The notes: generated by a model from the sequence alone, not told the origin. DNA of 64,000 bases from Betaproteobacteria bacterium (GCA_016709665.1 JADJMI010000005.1:1-64000); one strand, 5' to 3'. Positions 9,021 to 19,584 are shown, counted from the first letter of the stretch. Made by a program: numbers and translations.

Positions 9021-9989
9021 ATGCCCGCGCCCCGCGTCCTTCTCGTGAAGCTCTCCTCGTTGGGCGACGTGATCCACCTGCTGCCCGCCGTGACCGACCT
9101 GGCCCGGGCACGCCCGGGAATCGAGATAGATTGGGTGGTCGAGGAGAGCTTCGCCTCCGTGCCCGCGATGCATCCCGCCGTAAGGCGCGTGATCCCCGTG
9201 AGCCTTCGGCGCCTGCGCGCGAACCCGCTTTCGCCCTCGGGATGGGGCGCGCTCGCCGGCGCGCGCTCGGCGCTTCGCGCCTGTCGATACGACTGGATCG
9301 TGGACGCGCAGGGGCTCCTCAAGAGCGTGGCGGTCGGCCGGCTCGCGGCCGGACCGCTCTTCGGCTACGACCGCGCCAGCATCCGGGAGAAATCCGCCGC
9401 GCGCTTCCTCGACATGGGACTTCGCGTTCCGCGCGACCTGCACGCCGTCGAACGTTGCCGGCGCCTGATGGCGGCCGTGTTCGGGTACGTCCCGGCGGGC
9501 GAACCCGACTACGGCATCGCCGCGCGCACCGAGCCGCCCGCCTGGGCGCCCCGGGCGGACTATGTCGTGGGCCTTCACGCCTCCAGCAAGCGCGCCAAGC
9601 GATGGCCGGACGCCCACTGGCGCGCTCTCGCCGGGCGGCTCGCCCACGAAGGCATCGGCATCGTGTATCCGGGCGGTTCCGCGGCGGAGCGCGAGGATGC
9701 GGCGCGTCTCGCCCGGGACTCTCCCGGCGCCGTCGCCGCACCCGCGATGACGTTGCCGGAGGCCGCGTCCCTCCTCGCCCGCGCAAGCGCCGTCGTCGGC
9801 GTCGATACCGGGCTCACGCACCTCGCGGTCGCGCTCGGCTGTCCGACGGTCGGCCTCTACGTGACCACGAAGCCGGGACTGACGGGGCTCGCCGGCGGGC
9901 CCCGCGCCGTGAACCTGGGCGGTCCCGGCGCCGCGCCCGCGCCGGCCGATGTCGTCCGCGTCCTCTTCGGGGCGGATTCGCCCGCCTGA
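9021..9989 (+). CDS. waaC: ADP-heptose:LPS heptosyltransferase I
   Basis: Adds the first L-glycero-D-manno-heptose to Kdo of the LPS inner core. The 322-residue protein has the GT9 start VLLVKLSSLGDVIHLLPAV, the WVVEE motif, and the donor-site residues around HASSKRAKRWP and GVDTGLTHLAVALGCPTVGLY. A TAGAAT box lies only five bases before the ATG, which would place the transcript start at or next to the start codon. The stop overlaps the waaA start (TGATG), so the two are translationally coupled. Confidence 0.95.
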   Translation: MPAPRVLLVKLSSLGDVIHLLPAVTDLARARPGIEIDWVVEESFASVPAMHPAVRRVIPVSLRRLRANPLSPSGWGALAGARSALRACRYDWIVDAQGLLKSVAVGRLAAGPLFGYDRASIREKSAARFLDMGLRVPRDLHAVERCRRLMAAVFGYVPAGEPDYGIAARTEPPAWAPRADYVVGLHASSKRAKRWPDAHWRALAGRLAHEGIGIVYPGGSAAEREDAARLARDSPGAVAAPAMTLPEAASLLARASAVVGVDTGLTHLAVALGCPTVGLYVTTKPGLTGLAGGPRAVNLGGPGAAPAPADVVRVLFGADSPA

Positions 9990-11269
9990 TGCTGCGCGCC
10001 CTCTACGGATTCGTCGTCGTGCTGCTGTTGCCCTTCGCGCTCGCGCGCCTCGCATGGCGCTCGCGTCGGCAACCCGGCTACCTCGAGCACCTGGGCGAGC
10101 GCTTCGGGGTCGCGCCGCTGGCCGGCGCGGCTCCCGTCATCTGGGTCCACGCGGTTTCCGTCGGCGAGACGCGGGCCGCCGCGCCCCTGGTGGCCCGCCT
10201 CGCGCGCGACTTCCCCGACGCGCGGATACTCCTTACCCACATGACGCCCACGGGAAGGGCCACCGGCGTCGAGCTCTTCGGCGCGCGCGTCGATCGCGCC
10301 TGGCTGCCCTGGGACGCAGGCTTCGCGGTGCGACGCTTCCTCGTCCGCGCGCGCCCCGCGTTCGGCATCCTCCTCGAGACGGAGATCTGGCCGAACCTGC
10401 TCGCGCAGTGCCGGTCGCGGGGGATCCCGGTGTTCCTCGTGAACGCACGGCTGTCGGCGCGTTCGGCGGCGGGATATGCCCGCGTGGCCCCGCTCGCGCG
10501 CGAGGCGCTCGGGAACCTGGCTGGCGTCGCCGCCCAAGGCGCCGACGATGCCGCGCGATTCGAGGCCCTGGGGGCCCGCGACGTGACCGTGACGGGCAAC
10601 ATCAAGTTCGACCTCGACGTGCCTGCCGATGCCGAGGCGAAGGCCGATGCCCTGCGCGCGCTGTTCGGCGCCGGCCGGCGCGTCTGGGTCGCGGGCAGCA
10701 CGCGCGAAGGCGAGGAGTCGCTCCTCGTCGAGGCGATCGAGGCCGCCGGGCTCGACCCGGACATCCTGGTGGTGTTCGTGCCGCGCCACCCGCAGCGCTT
10801 CGACGAGGTGGCGACCCTGCTCACGGCCCGTGGCGGTCCCGTCGCCCGGCGAAGTCTCGGGGCGGCCGTGCCCGCCGGGGCGCGCTACGCCCTGGGCGAC
10901 TCGATGGGCGAAATGCTCGCGTACTACCGCGCGGCCGAGCTCGTCGTCGTGGGCGGCAGCTTCCTGCCGCTCGGCGGGCAGAACCTCATCGAGGCCTGCG
11001 CGGTCGGCAGGCCCGTGCTCTTCGGTCCCCACACGTTCAATTTCGAGGCCGCTGCCGAGGCGGCCATCGACCGCGGTGCAGGACTTCGGGCGCGCGATGC
11101 GGCACACGCCGTCGCGATCGCGAAGGAGCTGCTCGGCGATGCGCCGCGGCGCAAGCGGATGGGCGAAGCCGCCCTCGCCTTCGCACGCGACAATCGCGGG
11201 GCGCTATCCCGGCTCGAAGCCTGGCTCGCGCCCCGCCTGCCGGCTAGCCGCGGCCCAGGGCGCGGTTGA
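9989..11269 (+). CDS. waaA: 3-deoxy-D-manno-octulosonic acid (Kdo) transferase
   Basis: Membrane-bound GT30 enzyme that transfers Kdo from CMP-Kdo to lipid A precursor. The protein is 426 residues, with an N-terminal membrane anchor (residues 2-20), then HAVSVGETRAA, LLTHMTPTGR, LLETEIWPN with the family glutamate, NARLS, GNIKFD, WVAGSTREGEE and the C-terminal GSFLPLGGQNLIEA. The gene ends inside the 3' end of tolC on the other strand (26-base overlap), a convergent arrangement common in betaproteobacteria. Confidence 0.96.
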   Translation: MLRALYGFVVVLLLPFALARLAWRSRRQPGYLEHLGERFGVAPLAGAAPVIWVHAVSVGETRAAAPLVARLARDFPDARILLTHMTPTGRATGVELFGARVDRAWLPWDAGFAVRRFLVRARPAFGILLETEIWPNLLAQCRSRGIPVFLVNARLSARSAAGYARVAPLAREALGNLAGVAAQGADDAARFEALGARDVTVTGNIKFDLDVPADAEAKADALRALFGAGRRVWVAGSTREGEESLLVEAIEAAGLDPDILVVFVPRHPQRFDEVATLLTARGGPVARRSLGAAVPAGARYALGDSMGEMLAYYRAAELVVVGGSFLPLGGQNLIEACAVGRPVLFGPHTFNFEAAAEAAIDRGAGLRARDAAHAVAIAKELLGDAPRRKRMGEAALAFARDNRGALSRLEAWLAPRLPASRGPGRG

Positions 11270-12557
11270 CCTGCTCGAGGTCCGGCTCGTCGAGCGTGCC
11301 GCTCGCGGATTTCAGGCGCAGCGTGTTGAGCAGGTAATTGTAGCGGGCCTGCTGCAGGTCGCGGCGCGTCTGGATGACCTGCTGTTGCGCGTTGAGCACG
11401 TCCACGCTGGTACGCACGCCGACGTCCCGGCCGAGAATCGTGGAATCGAGCTGGCTCTGCGTCGAGGCGAGGGCCTGCTCGAGGGCACGGACCTGGGCGA
11501 TGCCGCTCGTCACGTTGAGGTAGCCCTGGCGCACCGCCTGCGCCACCGTGCGCTGGGTGTTTTCGAGGTCCTGCTGCGCCCGGTCCTTGTTCGCGAGCGC
11601 CTGGCGCACGAGCGACTGCGTGCCCCCGCCCGCGAAGATCGGCACCGAGACCGAGACGCCGACGGAGCCGGTGTTCTGCGCCAGCGTACCGATGCCCGAG
11701 GTCAGGTTGGGATTCTTGTTGTAGACCCACTGCGCGGACAGGTCCACGGTCGGGTAGTGGCCGGCCCGGGCGCGGTCGACCTCCTTCTGCGCGATCTCGT
11801 AGCCGGCGCGGGAGATGGCGACCGAATAGCTCGAAGTGCCCGCGGCGTTCACCCAGTCCTCGATCTTCTCGGGCTTGGGCGGGGCGAGCGTCAGCGGATC
11901 CTTCAGGGGCACGAGCGACTCGGCGGGCTTGCCGATCAACTGCTGCAGCGCCTGGCGCTTCACCTCGAGGTCGTTCTTGTCCGAGATCTCCTTGGCGACC
12001 GTCTGGTCGTAGCGCGCCTGGGCCTCGAGCGTGTCGACGATCGTGGCCGTGCCGACCTCGAAGTTGCGCTTGGCCTGGGCGAGCTGCTCGGAAAAGGCCT
12101 TCTTCTGCGCCTCGGAAAGGGCGACGTTGTCCTGCGCGAGCAGCACGTCGAAGTAGGCTTGTGCGGTGCGCACGATCAGGTCCTGCTTGGCGATCGTGAA
12201 CGAGGCCTCGGTCTGCAGCACCTGCTTTTCGGCCTGGCCGATGGCGACCCAGTTCTGCCACCGGAAGAGCGGCTGGGTGAGGGTCACCGCGTACGTCTGG
12301 TTGTTGTAGGTGAAGTCGTCCGCGTAGTCGCGGTCGAGCTTGTTCTTGAACGCCGAGGCGGAGCCGATCACGTTGGGCAGGTACCCGGCGCGGGCCTGGG
12401 GCAGGCGCTCGATGCCGGCGTTGTACGTGGCGCGCGCACCCTGGTAGACGGGGTCGCTCACCTGGGCGTCCTTGTAGACGCCCAGAAGGTCGGCGCCGAA
12501 GGCGTTCGAGGCGAGTCCGGCCGCGGCAAGGAGTAGGACGAGACGGGTGGGCTTCAT
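11244..12557 (-). CDS. tolC: TolC family outer membrane efflux channel
   Basis: Outer membrane channel for type I secretion and multidrug efflux. ATG at 12557 gives a 437-residue precursor with a signal peptide ending at about NAFGA, then two OEP repeats rich in coiled-coil helices (AQAYFDVLLAQDNV, FEVGTATIVDTLEAQARYD in the first; GYLNVTSGIAQVRAL, DVGVRTSVDVLNAQQQ in the second). The internal symmetry is that of TolC itself rather than of RND-linked OprM lipoproteins, and no lipobox is present. It follows the rhodanese gene by 88 bases. Confidence 0.93.
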   Translation of the reverse strand: MKPTRLVLLLAAAGLASNAFGADLLGVYKDAQVSDPVYQGARATYNAGIERLPQARAGYLPNVIGSASAFKNKLDRDYADDFTYNNQTYAVTLTQPLFRWQNWVAIGQAEKQVLQTEASFTIAKQDLIVRTAQAYFDVLLAQDNVALSEAQKKAFSEQLAQAKRNFEVGTATIVDTLEAQARYDQTVAKEISDKNDLEVKRQALQQLIGKPAESLVPLKDPLTLAPPKPEKIEDWVNAAGTSSYSVAISRAGYEIAQKEVDRARAGHYPTVDLSAQWVYNKNPNLTSGIGTLAQNTGSVGVSVSVPIFAGGGTQSLVRQALANKDRAQQDLENTQRTVAQAVRQGYLNVTSGIAQVRALEQALASTQSQLDSTILGRDVGVRTSVDVLNAQQQVIQTRRDLQQARYNYLLNTLRLKSASGTLDEPDLEQVNRALGRG

Positions 12558-12645
12558 CGGTGGGGCTTTCGGTTCGTTGTCGTAGGGGCTTTGACGCCGC
12601 GATCGGCCGGGGCGGATTCGCGCCGCCGCGCCTTCGTTCATTCGT

Positions 12646-12966
12646 TCAGTACACCGCCATGTCGGGATCCACGCTGCGGGCCCAGCCGTCGATGCCGCCA
12701 CGCAGGTTCACGACATCCGCGAAGCCCTGTCGCTCCAGGAACGCGCCCGCCTGCAGGCTGCGCATGCCGTGGTGGCAGATCACGATGGTGGTCCTCGCCC
12801 GGTCCAGCTCCGCGAGGCGCGCCGGCAGCTGCCCCATCGGGATGTGCACCGAGCCGTCCATCCGACACAGCGAGACCTCCCACGGTTCCCGCACGTCGAG
12901 CAGCGTGACCGGTTCCCGGTTCTGCGTGAGCCACGCCCGCAGTTCGGGCGCCTCGAGCTGGCGCAT
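12646..12966 (-). CDS. Rhodanese-like domain protein
   Basis: Single-domain sulfurtransferase-like protein of 106 residues. It contains LLDVREPWEV at about residues 22-31 and the active-site loop ICHHGMRS, with the catalytic cysteine in the usual place, then GGIDGWA. These are hallmarks of GlpE/PspE-type rhodanese domains. The ATG at 12966 overlaps the pcm stop, and tolC follows; the trio pcm-rhodanese-tolC recurs in betaproteobacteria. The in vivo sulfur donor and acceptor are not known from sequence. Confidence 0.9.
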   Translation of the reverse strand: MRQLEAPELRAWLTQNREPVTLLDVREPWEVSLCRMDGSVHIPMGQLPARLAELDRARTTIVICHHGMRSLQAGAFLERQGFADVVNLRGGIDGWARSVDPDMAVY

Positions 12967-13619
12967 CAGAAGCGGAATCGCGCCGGGGACTCGGCATTCA
13001 CGAGGGGCCGCAACATCGTCTCGAAGAGCTCGGTTCGCCGGGTTTCGCCGGGGCCCGCCTGCTCCAGGAGCACGGCTTTCATCACCGGGGCGTCGCCCAC
13101 CACGGCCACGAGGCGTCCGCCCGGGTTCAGGCGGGAGACGAAGGCGGCCGGCAGGACGGGCGTGGAGCCCGTCAGGACGATGACGTCGTAGGCCTTCTCC
13201 CCCAGCGGGGCGCGGGCGCTGTCGCCAACGAGCAGGGTCACGTTGCCGATCCTGGCCGCCGCGAGGCTCGCCTTGGCGCGCGCGGCGAGATCCGGGTGGA
13301 TCTCGGCGCTGGTCACGTGGCGCGCGAGCTTCGCGAGGAGGGCCGTGAGGTATCCCGAGCCGGTTCCAACCTCGTAGACGGTGTCGCCCGGCTTCACGCC
13401 GAGTTCCTGGACGATGCGCGCTTCCATCTTGGGGCTCATCATCGATTCGCCGTGCGCGAGGGGAATCTCGAGGTCCGCGAACGCGAGCCCGGCGCAGCCC
13501 TCGGGAACGAAACGCTCCCGCTTCACCTCGAACAGGAGGTCGAGCACGGCGGTGTCGAGGACGTCCCATGGGCGGATCTGCTGCTCCACCATGTTGAAGC
13601 GAGCTTGTTCGACGTTCAT
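12966..13619 (-). CDS. pcm: Protein-L-isoaspartate O-methyltransferase family protein
   Basis: SAM-dependent methyltransferase of 217 residues, related to Pcm, which repairs isoaspartyl residues. It shows FVPEGCAGLAFADLEIPL, the loop ESMMSPKMEARIVQEL, the SAM-binding VYEVGTGSGYLTALLA at about 79-94, and VLTGSTPVLP. The expected Pcm start (…Q.-GQTISQP) is diverged to GESMMSP, as in the tolC-linked group of these proteins, so the substrate may differ from classical Pcm. First gene of the leftward pcm-rhodanese-tolC unit. Confidence 0.82.
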   Translation of the reverse strand: MNVEQARFNMVEQQIRPWDVLDTAVLDLLFEVKRERFVPEGCAGLAFADLEIPLAHGESMMSPKMEARIVQELGVKPGDTVYEVGTGSGYLTALLAKLARHVTSAEIHPDLAARAKASLAAARIGNVTLLVGDSARAPLGEKAYDVIVLTGSTPVLPAAFVSRLNPGGRLVAVVGDAPVMKAVLLEQAGPGETRRTELFETMLRPLVNAESPARFRF

Positions 13620-13727
13620 GGTAAGGGACGGGGAGGGCCGCGAAAAAAGAGAATTGTATCAAAGCGAAACGGCATTTCGCGCGCCCCGGGGGCCGCGACG
13701 GAGCCCCTTGCCGGATGCCTCGGCGTC

Positions 13728-14855
13728 CTAATCGAGCGTCTCCCGGTAGCGCCGCAACGCGATCGCCGCCACCACCAGGAGGAAGGCCGCCAGGGGCCAT
13801 ACGTTCGGGGCGATGTCGGCCCACCCGCTGCCCTTCAGGAGGATGCCGCGCACCACCCGCAGGAAGTGCGTGAGCGGCAACAGTTCTCCGATGGCCTGGG
13901 CCCACCCCGGCATGCCGCGGAACGGGAACATGAATCCGGAGAGGAGCATCGAGGGCAGGAAGAAGAAGAACGTCATCTGCATCGCCTGCATCTGGCTCCG
14001 CGCGAGCGTCGAGAAGGTGAAGCCGATCGCGAGGTTGGCGGCGATGAAGAGGACCAGCACCGCGGAGAGCAGCACGAGGCTCCCGACCATGGGCACCTCG
14101 AAGAGCTGCCTCGCGGCCACGAGGATCACGACGACCTGCACGTAGCCGATGAGGATGTAGGGCACGATCTTGCCGAGCATCACCTCGAACGGGCGCACGG
14201 GCGTGGCGAGCAGGTTCTCCATCGTGCCGCGCTCGCGCTCGCGCGTCATCGCGATGGAGGTCATCATCACCATCGTCATGGTGAGCACCACGCCCATGAG
14301 GCCCGGCACGATGTTGTACTGCGTGATTCCCTCCGGGTTGTAGCGGCGGTGCACGCGTACCTCGAAGGGCGCGGGCGAAGCGCGAAGCGAGGCGAGCGAC
14401 CCGGCGAGGTCGCGGTCGAGCGCGGTGAGGTTGAGTCCCTGAAGGGCGCTCACCGCGTTGCCGGTCGCGGCGGGGTCGGTCGCGTCGGCCTCGACGAGGA
14501 TCGCGGGGCGCTCGCCGCGCTGCAGGCGCCGCGAGAAGTCGGCAGGCACCTGCAGCAGGAACTGCACCTCGCCGCGGGCGAGCATGCGCTCGCCCTCCTC
14601 CACGAGCGCCGGCTGCGCGATCACGCGGAAGTACCCGCTGTTCTCCATGGCGCGCACGAAGGAGCGCGAGAAGGCGCTCGTCTCGGCGCTCACGACCGCG
14701 GTCGGCAGGCCCTTGGGATCCAGGTTGATCGCGAAGCCGAAGAGCACGAGCTGCATCACCGGAACGCCCACCATCATCGCGAAGGTGAGGCGGTCGCGGC
14801 GCATCTGCACGAATTCCTTGACGAGGACAGCGACGAAGCGGTTCCAGGAGAACAC
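13728..14855 (-). CDS. ABC-2 type efflux permease (YbhR/YbhS-like)
   Basis: Inner membrane permease of 375 residues: an N-terminal membrane helix, a large extracytoplasmic domain (residues about 60-175) and five or so C-terminal hydrophobic segments, with RERERGTMENLLATPV at about 205-220, the typical ABC-2 coupling region. It is the last gene of the TetR-HlyD-ATPase-permease operon. The well-known ybhGFSR system has two permeases and a double ATPase; here only one of each is encoded, so this permease presumably works as a homodimer. The substrate is not predictable. Confidence 0.88.
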   Translation of the reverse strand: MFSWNRFVAVLVKEFVQMRRDRLTFAMMVGVPVMQLVLFGFAINLDPKGLPTAVVSAETSAFSRSFVRAMENSGYFRVIAQPALVEEGERMLARGEVQFLLQVPADFSRRLQRGERPAILVEADATDPAATGNAVSALQGLNLTALDRDLAGSLASLRASPAPFEVRVHRRYNPEGITQYNIVPGLMGVVLTMTMVMMTSIAMTRERERGTMENLLATPVRPFEVMLGKIVPYILIGYVQVVVILVAARQLFEVPMVGSLVLLSAVLVLFIAANLAIGFTFSTLARSQMQAMQMTFFFFLPSMLLSGFMFPFRGMPGWAQAIGELLPLTHFLRVVRGILLKGSGWADIAPNVWPLAAFLLVVAAIALRRYRETLD

Positions 14856-14858
14856 GGG

Positions 14859-15806
14859 TCAGTTCCCGGAGGCGGTCGTGGCCGACACGGGCTCGCCCTC
14901 CTTCATCAGGTGGATGAAGACGTCCTCGAGCCCGGTGGGCACGCGCTCGATGCGCAGGCCCGGCCGCGAGCGCACCGCCGCGAGGCTCGCCTCCAGCAGG
15001 GCGGGGTCGGGACCGCTCACGTGCAGCGCGGCGCCGAAGGGAACGACCATGTCGACGCCGGGGCGGCCGCGCAGCTCGCCGGCCAGGGCGACGAGCCCCT
15101 CGCCCTCGACGGACCAGGTGGCGAGGCCGGCGCCGCGAACTACCTCGTCCACGGTCCCGTGGGTGAGCAGCTTTCCGTAGGCGATGTAGGCGAGCGCGTG
15201 GCAGCGCTCGGCCTCGTCCATGTAATGCGTGCTCACGAGAACCGTCATGCCGCCGGCCGCCAGCTCGTGCAGGTGCTCCCAGAACCCGCGGCGGGCGCTC
15301 GGATCGACGCCTGCGGTGGGCTCGTCCAGAAGCAGGAGTTTCGGCTCGTGCAGCAGGCACGCGGCGAGCGCGACGCGCTGCTTCCACCCCCCCGACAGGG
15401 TGCCCGCCAGTTGGCCGCGGCGGCTGGACAAGCCCAGCCGTTCGAGGGCCTCGTCGACTCGCCGTCGCCGGCCGTCCATGCCGTAGACGCGCGCGATGAA
15501 ATCGAGATTCTCCGCGATCGAGAGATCCTCGTAGAGGCTGAAGCGCTGGGTCATGTAGCCCACCTGCCGCTTGATCTGCGCCGAGTGCGTGAGGATGTCG
15601 AACCCCAGGCAGGTGCCGCGTCCTGCGTCCGGCGTGAGCAGGCCGCAGAGCATGCGGATCGTGGTCGTCTTGCCGCTGCCGTTGGGCCCGAGGAAGCCGT
15701 AGATCTGGCCCCGGCGCACCTGCATCGAGAAGCGGTCGACGACGGTCTTGCCGCCGAAGCGCTTTGTGAGGCCCTCGACGTCGATGACGATTCCGGTCGC
15801 GCTCAT
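14859..15806 (-). CDS. ABC-2 efflux system ATP-binding protein
   Basis: Cytoplasmic ATPase of 315 residues with a single nucleotide-binding domain: Walker A GPNGSGKTTT at about 42-51, Q-loop in YMTQRFSLYEDL, signature LSGGWKQR, Walker B LLLLDEPTAGVD and H-loop STHYMDEAERC. A C-terminal extension of about 95 residues ends in the DVFIHL motif seen in exporters of the drug/ABC-2 class. It begins at ATG 15806, overlapping the adaptor gene stop, and precedes the permease by three bases. Confidence 0.92.
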   Translation of the reverse strand: MSATGIVIDVEGLTKRFGGKTVVDRFSMQVRRGQIYGFLGPNGSGKTTTIRMLCGLLTPDAGRGTCLGFDILTHSAQIKRQVGYMTQRFSLYEDLSIAENLDFIARVYGMDGRRRRVDEALERLGLSSRRGQLAGTLSGGWKQRVALAACLLHEPKLLLLDEPTAGVDPSARRGFWEHLHELAAGGMTVLVSTHYMDEAERCHALAYIAYGKLLTHGTVDEVVRGAGLATWSVEGEGLVALAGELRGRPGVDMVVPFGAALHVSGPDPALLEASLAAVRSRPGLRIERVPTGLEDVFIHLMKEGEPVSATTASGN

Positions 15807-16744
15807 CGCAGCGTCACGTCCAGGGGCTGGCCCGGCCTGAGTTTCACGGAATCTTCCGGGGACGCACGCGCCTCGACGAGGAAGACCAGCTTCGCCCGGC
15901 TGTCCTTGCTGAAGATGACCGGTGGGGTGAATTCCGCCTGCGGCGCGATGTAGGTGACCTTCGCCGCGATCGGCCCCGCGCAGCCGTCGCAGCGCAGCTG
16001 CACGTCCTGCCCGATCCGCAGCGCGCCGAGCTTCGTCTCGGGCACGAAGAAGCGCGCCTTCAGGTTCTCCGGCGGCAGGATCGTCACCACCGGAGCGCCC
16101 GCGTTCACCCATTCGCCGGCGACGTAGAGCGTCTCGGTGACGGTCCCCGCGACGCTCGAAACCGCCCGCTTCTGGCGAAGGCGCCAGTCCGCCTGCGCCA
16201 GCGCCTCGCGCGCGGCGTTGGCGTCCGTTTCGGCTGCGCGGATCTCGTCGGGCCTCGAGGCAAGCTCGGCGGTAGCCAGCAGCGCCTTCAGCTCCGCCAC
16301 CCGCGCCCGGTCCCGGTCGCTCGCCGCGCGCGCTTCGTCGAGCGCCTGCCGGCTCTGGAAGCCCCGCTTCACGAGGTCCTCGGCTCGGGCGAGACCGGCC
16401 GTCGAGAGCCGGAGCGCGGCCTCGGCCTGGGCGAGCTGGGCGCGTACCGCATCGAGCTCGGTCGGCCGGCGGCCCTTGCGGAGATTGGCGAGCCTCGCCT
16501 CGGCCGATCGAACGCGCTCCTCGGCCTCGCGCCGCGCGGCACCCTCGTTCTCGGCCTCCAGGGTGAAGAGCGGCGCGCCCGGGGCGACCGTGCTGCCTCG
16601 TGCCACGTCGAGCTTCACGAGCGTGCCGGCGATCGGGCCGGCGACGCGCACGAACTCGCCTTCGGCGTAACCCTGCAAAGGGGTCTCGCCGGACGTGCAG
16701 GCGGCGAGGACGAACACGAACGGCAGCAGGCGGTGCGGTTTCAT
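15803..16744 (-). CDS. HlyD-family periplasmic adaptor lipoprotein
   Basis: Membrane fusion protein of 313 residues that would bridge the inner membrane ABC exporter to an outer membrane channel. The signal ends in the lipobox LAAC (Cys at about residue 16), so the mature protein is predicted to be a lipoprotein. A biotinyl-lipoyl-like half (GPIAGTLVKLDVARGSTV), a long coiled coil (residues 65-185, rich in Ala, Glu, Arg) and the second half (VAGTVTETLYVAGEWVNAG) are visible. Both ends overlap neighbouring genes by four bases, so this is a tightly coupled operon. tolC lies near by and may supply the channel. Confidence 0.9.
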   Translation of the reverse strand: MKPHRLLPFVFVLAACTSGETPLQGYAEGEFVRVAGPIAGTLVKLDVARGSTVAPGAPLFTLEAENEGAARREAEERVRSAEARLANLRKGRRPTELDAVRAQLAQAEAALRLSTAGLARAEDLVKRGFQSRQALDEARAASDRDRARVAELKALLATAELASRPDEIRAAETDANAAREALAQADWRLRQKRAVSSVAGTVTETLYVAGEWVNAGAPVVTILPPENLKARFFVPETKLGALRIGQDVQLRCDGCAGPIAAKVTYIAPQAEFTPPVIFSKDSRAKLVFLVEARASPEDSVKLRPGQPLDVTLR

Positions 16745-17409
16745 GGCTTCCCCTTCCCCTTGCGGGTCGAGCCCGGCGCGGCCACGGCCAGCGCCCTCAG
16801 GATGAGATCGATGCGTTCGTCGATGGCGGCGTCGCTCATGACGGAGTCGGCCAGTGCGCGGGCGGCGGCCTTCGGCATCGCACCGCTTTCGGCGATGGCG
16901 CCGCCCGCCAGGATCGGCATCGCGAGGGCCCCGGCGATGGTGCCGATGACCTGGGCCGGCGCGAGCGTACGCAACGTGCCGCGGTCCGCGCCCGCCGCGA
17001 CGAGGCCCACGATCACCGTCGCGTGGCGCGGGAGGTTGTCGCGGGCGAACTCCCGCGCCACGGTTTCTCCCGCGAGGGCATCGGCCAGCAGGCGGGCGAT
17101 GAACGCGCGATTGTCCCGGACGAATCGCCCGAGCACGCGCAACGCCGCGCGGAGCAGGTCCTCGGGCGCGAGCGCCTCCGGACGCGCGGTCACGAGGCTG
17201 AATCGGGAGAACATCTCCTCGTACGCCTGCTGCATCACCGCCCGCAGGAACGTCTCGCGCGTGCCGAAGTGGTAGTTGAACATGCCCGTGTTCACGCCGG
17301 CCGCGTCGCAGACCTGGCGGATGGTGAGGCCGGCGCAACCGCAGGAAGGGTACAGGGCCCGTCCTGCGGCAAGCAGGGCGCGATCGAGGTGGCGGGAGGG
17401 GCGGGGCAT
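16741..17409 (-). CDS. TetR/AcrR family transcriptional repressor
   Basis: DNA-binding regulator of 222 residues. The N-terminal helix-turn-helix is clear (LTIRQVCDAAGVNTGMFNYHFGTRETFL, residues about 28-55); the C-terminal ligand domain is helical and resembles the CecR/YbiH type. It is first in the operon it probably controls, and its promoter contains two overlapping palindromes, consistent with autorepression relieved by a ligand that the exporter removes. ATG at 17409 is chosen because a longer frame would read through the promoter. Confidence 0.88.
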   Translation of the reverse strand: MPRPSRHLDRALLAAGRALYPSCGCAGLTIRQVCDAAGVNTGMFNYHFGTRETFLRAVMQQAYEEMFSRFSLVTARPEALAPEDLLRAALRVLGRFVRDNRAFIARLLADALAGETVAREFARDNLPRHATVIVGLVAAGADRGTLRTLAPAQVIGTIAGALAMPILAGGAIAESGAMPKAAARALADSVMSDAAIDERIDLILRALAVAAPGSTRKGKGKP

Positions 17410-17440
17410 TCGCGTACCGAAATCCGGGGGGAGATGGCAA

Positions 17441-17477
17441 TAATTATTCTCCCGAGTAATTACTTGGTCAAGTAATT
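17441..17477 (-). promoter_or_regulatory. Sigma-70 promoter with two overlapping TetR-type operators
   Basis: On the minus strand a -35 box TTGACC (17466-17471) and a -10 box AATAAT (17443-17448) are separated by exactly 17 bases and lie upstream of the TetR gene. A perfect palindrome with 9-base arms AATTACTTG / CAAGTAATT and a 2-base centre covers 17458-17477, including the -35 box. A second, imperfect palindrome (8 of 9 arm positions match, arms TAATTATTC / GAGTAATTA) covers 17441-17462, including the -10 box. The block is AT-rich in an otherwise GC-rich region. Binding by the adjacent TetR protein is inferred, not seen. Confidence 0.8.
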
Positions 17478-17536
17478 TTTGGGGCCGGCGGACCGCATTT
17501 GCCCGCGGCCCGGGCTTGCGGTAGCTTGTTCCCCTG

Positions 17537-17616
17537 CACGCAGGGGTCCGGGCCCGCAAGGCCGGTGAGACAAACCCTTCGAACCTGATCCGGATCATGC
17601 CGGCGTAGGGAGCGTG
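17537..17616 (+). promoter_or_regulatory. TPP riboswitch upstream of thiC
   Basis: Thiamin pyrophosphate-sensing leader. The closing helix pairs CACGC (17537-17541) with GCGTG (17612-17616). Inside are GGGGT, the GGTGAGA variant of the conserved CUGAGA loop (17564-17570), the ACCC box, GAACCTGATCCGGATCATGCC and the GTAGGGAG end that form the second arm of the aptamer. The thiC start codon is 54 bases further on. No separate intrinsic terminator is evident between aptamer and gene, so control of translation start by sequestering the ribosome binding site is likely. Confidence 0.95.
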
Positions 17617-17670
17617 GCGCGGCTCTCGCCGCCCGCTCCTCGCCTTTCACCGCAGTCGAGGAGCGCACCC

Positions 17671-19584
<1,914 letters not shown>

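Noticed and set aside
17614..17670. Upstream start of thiC at 17614
   Set aside because: It would begin inside the closing helix of the TPP riboswitch and adds residues not seen in ThiC; ATG 17671 has a good ribosome binding site.
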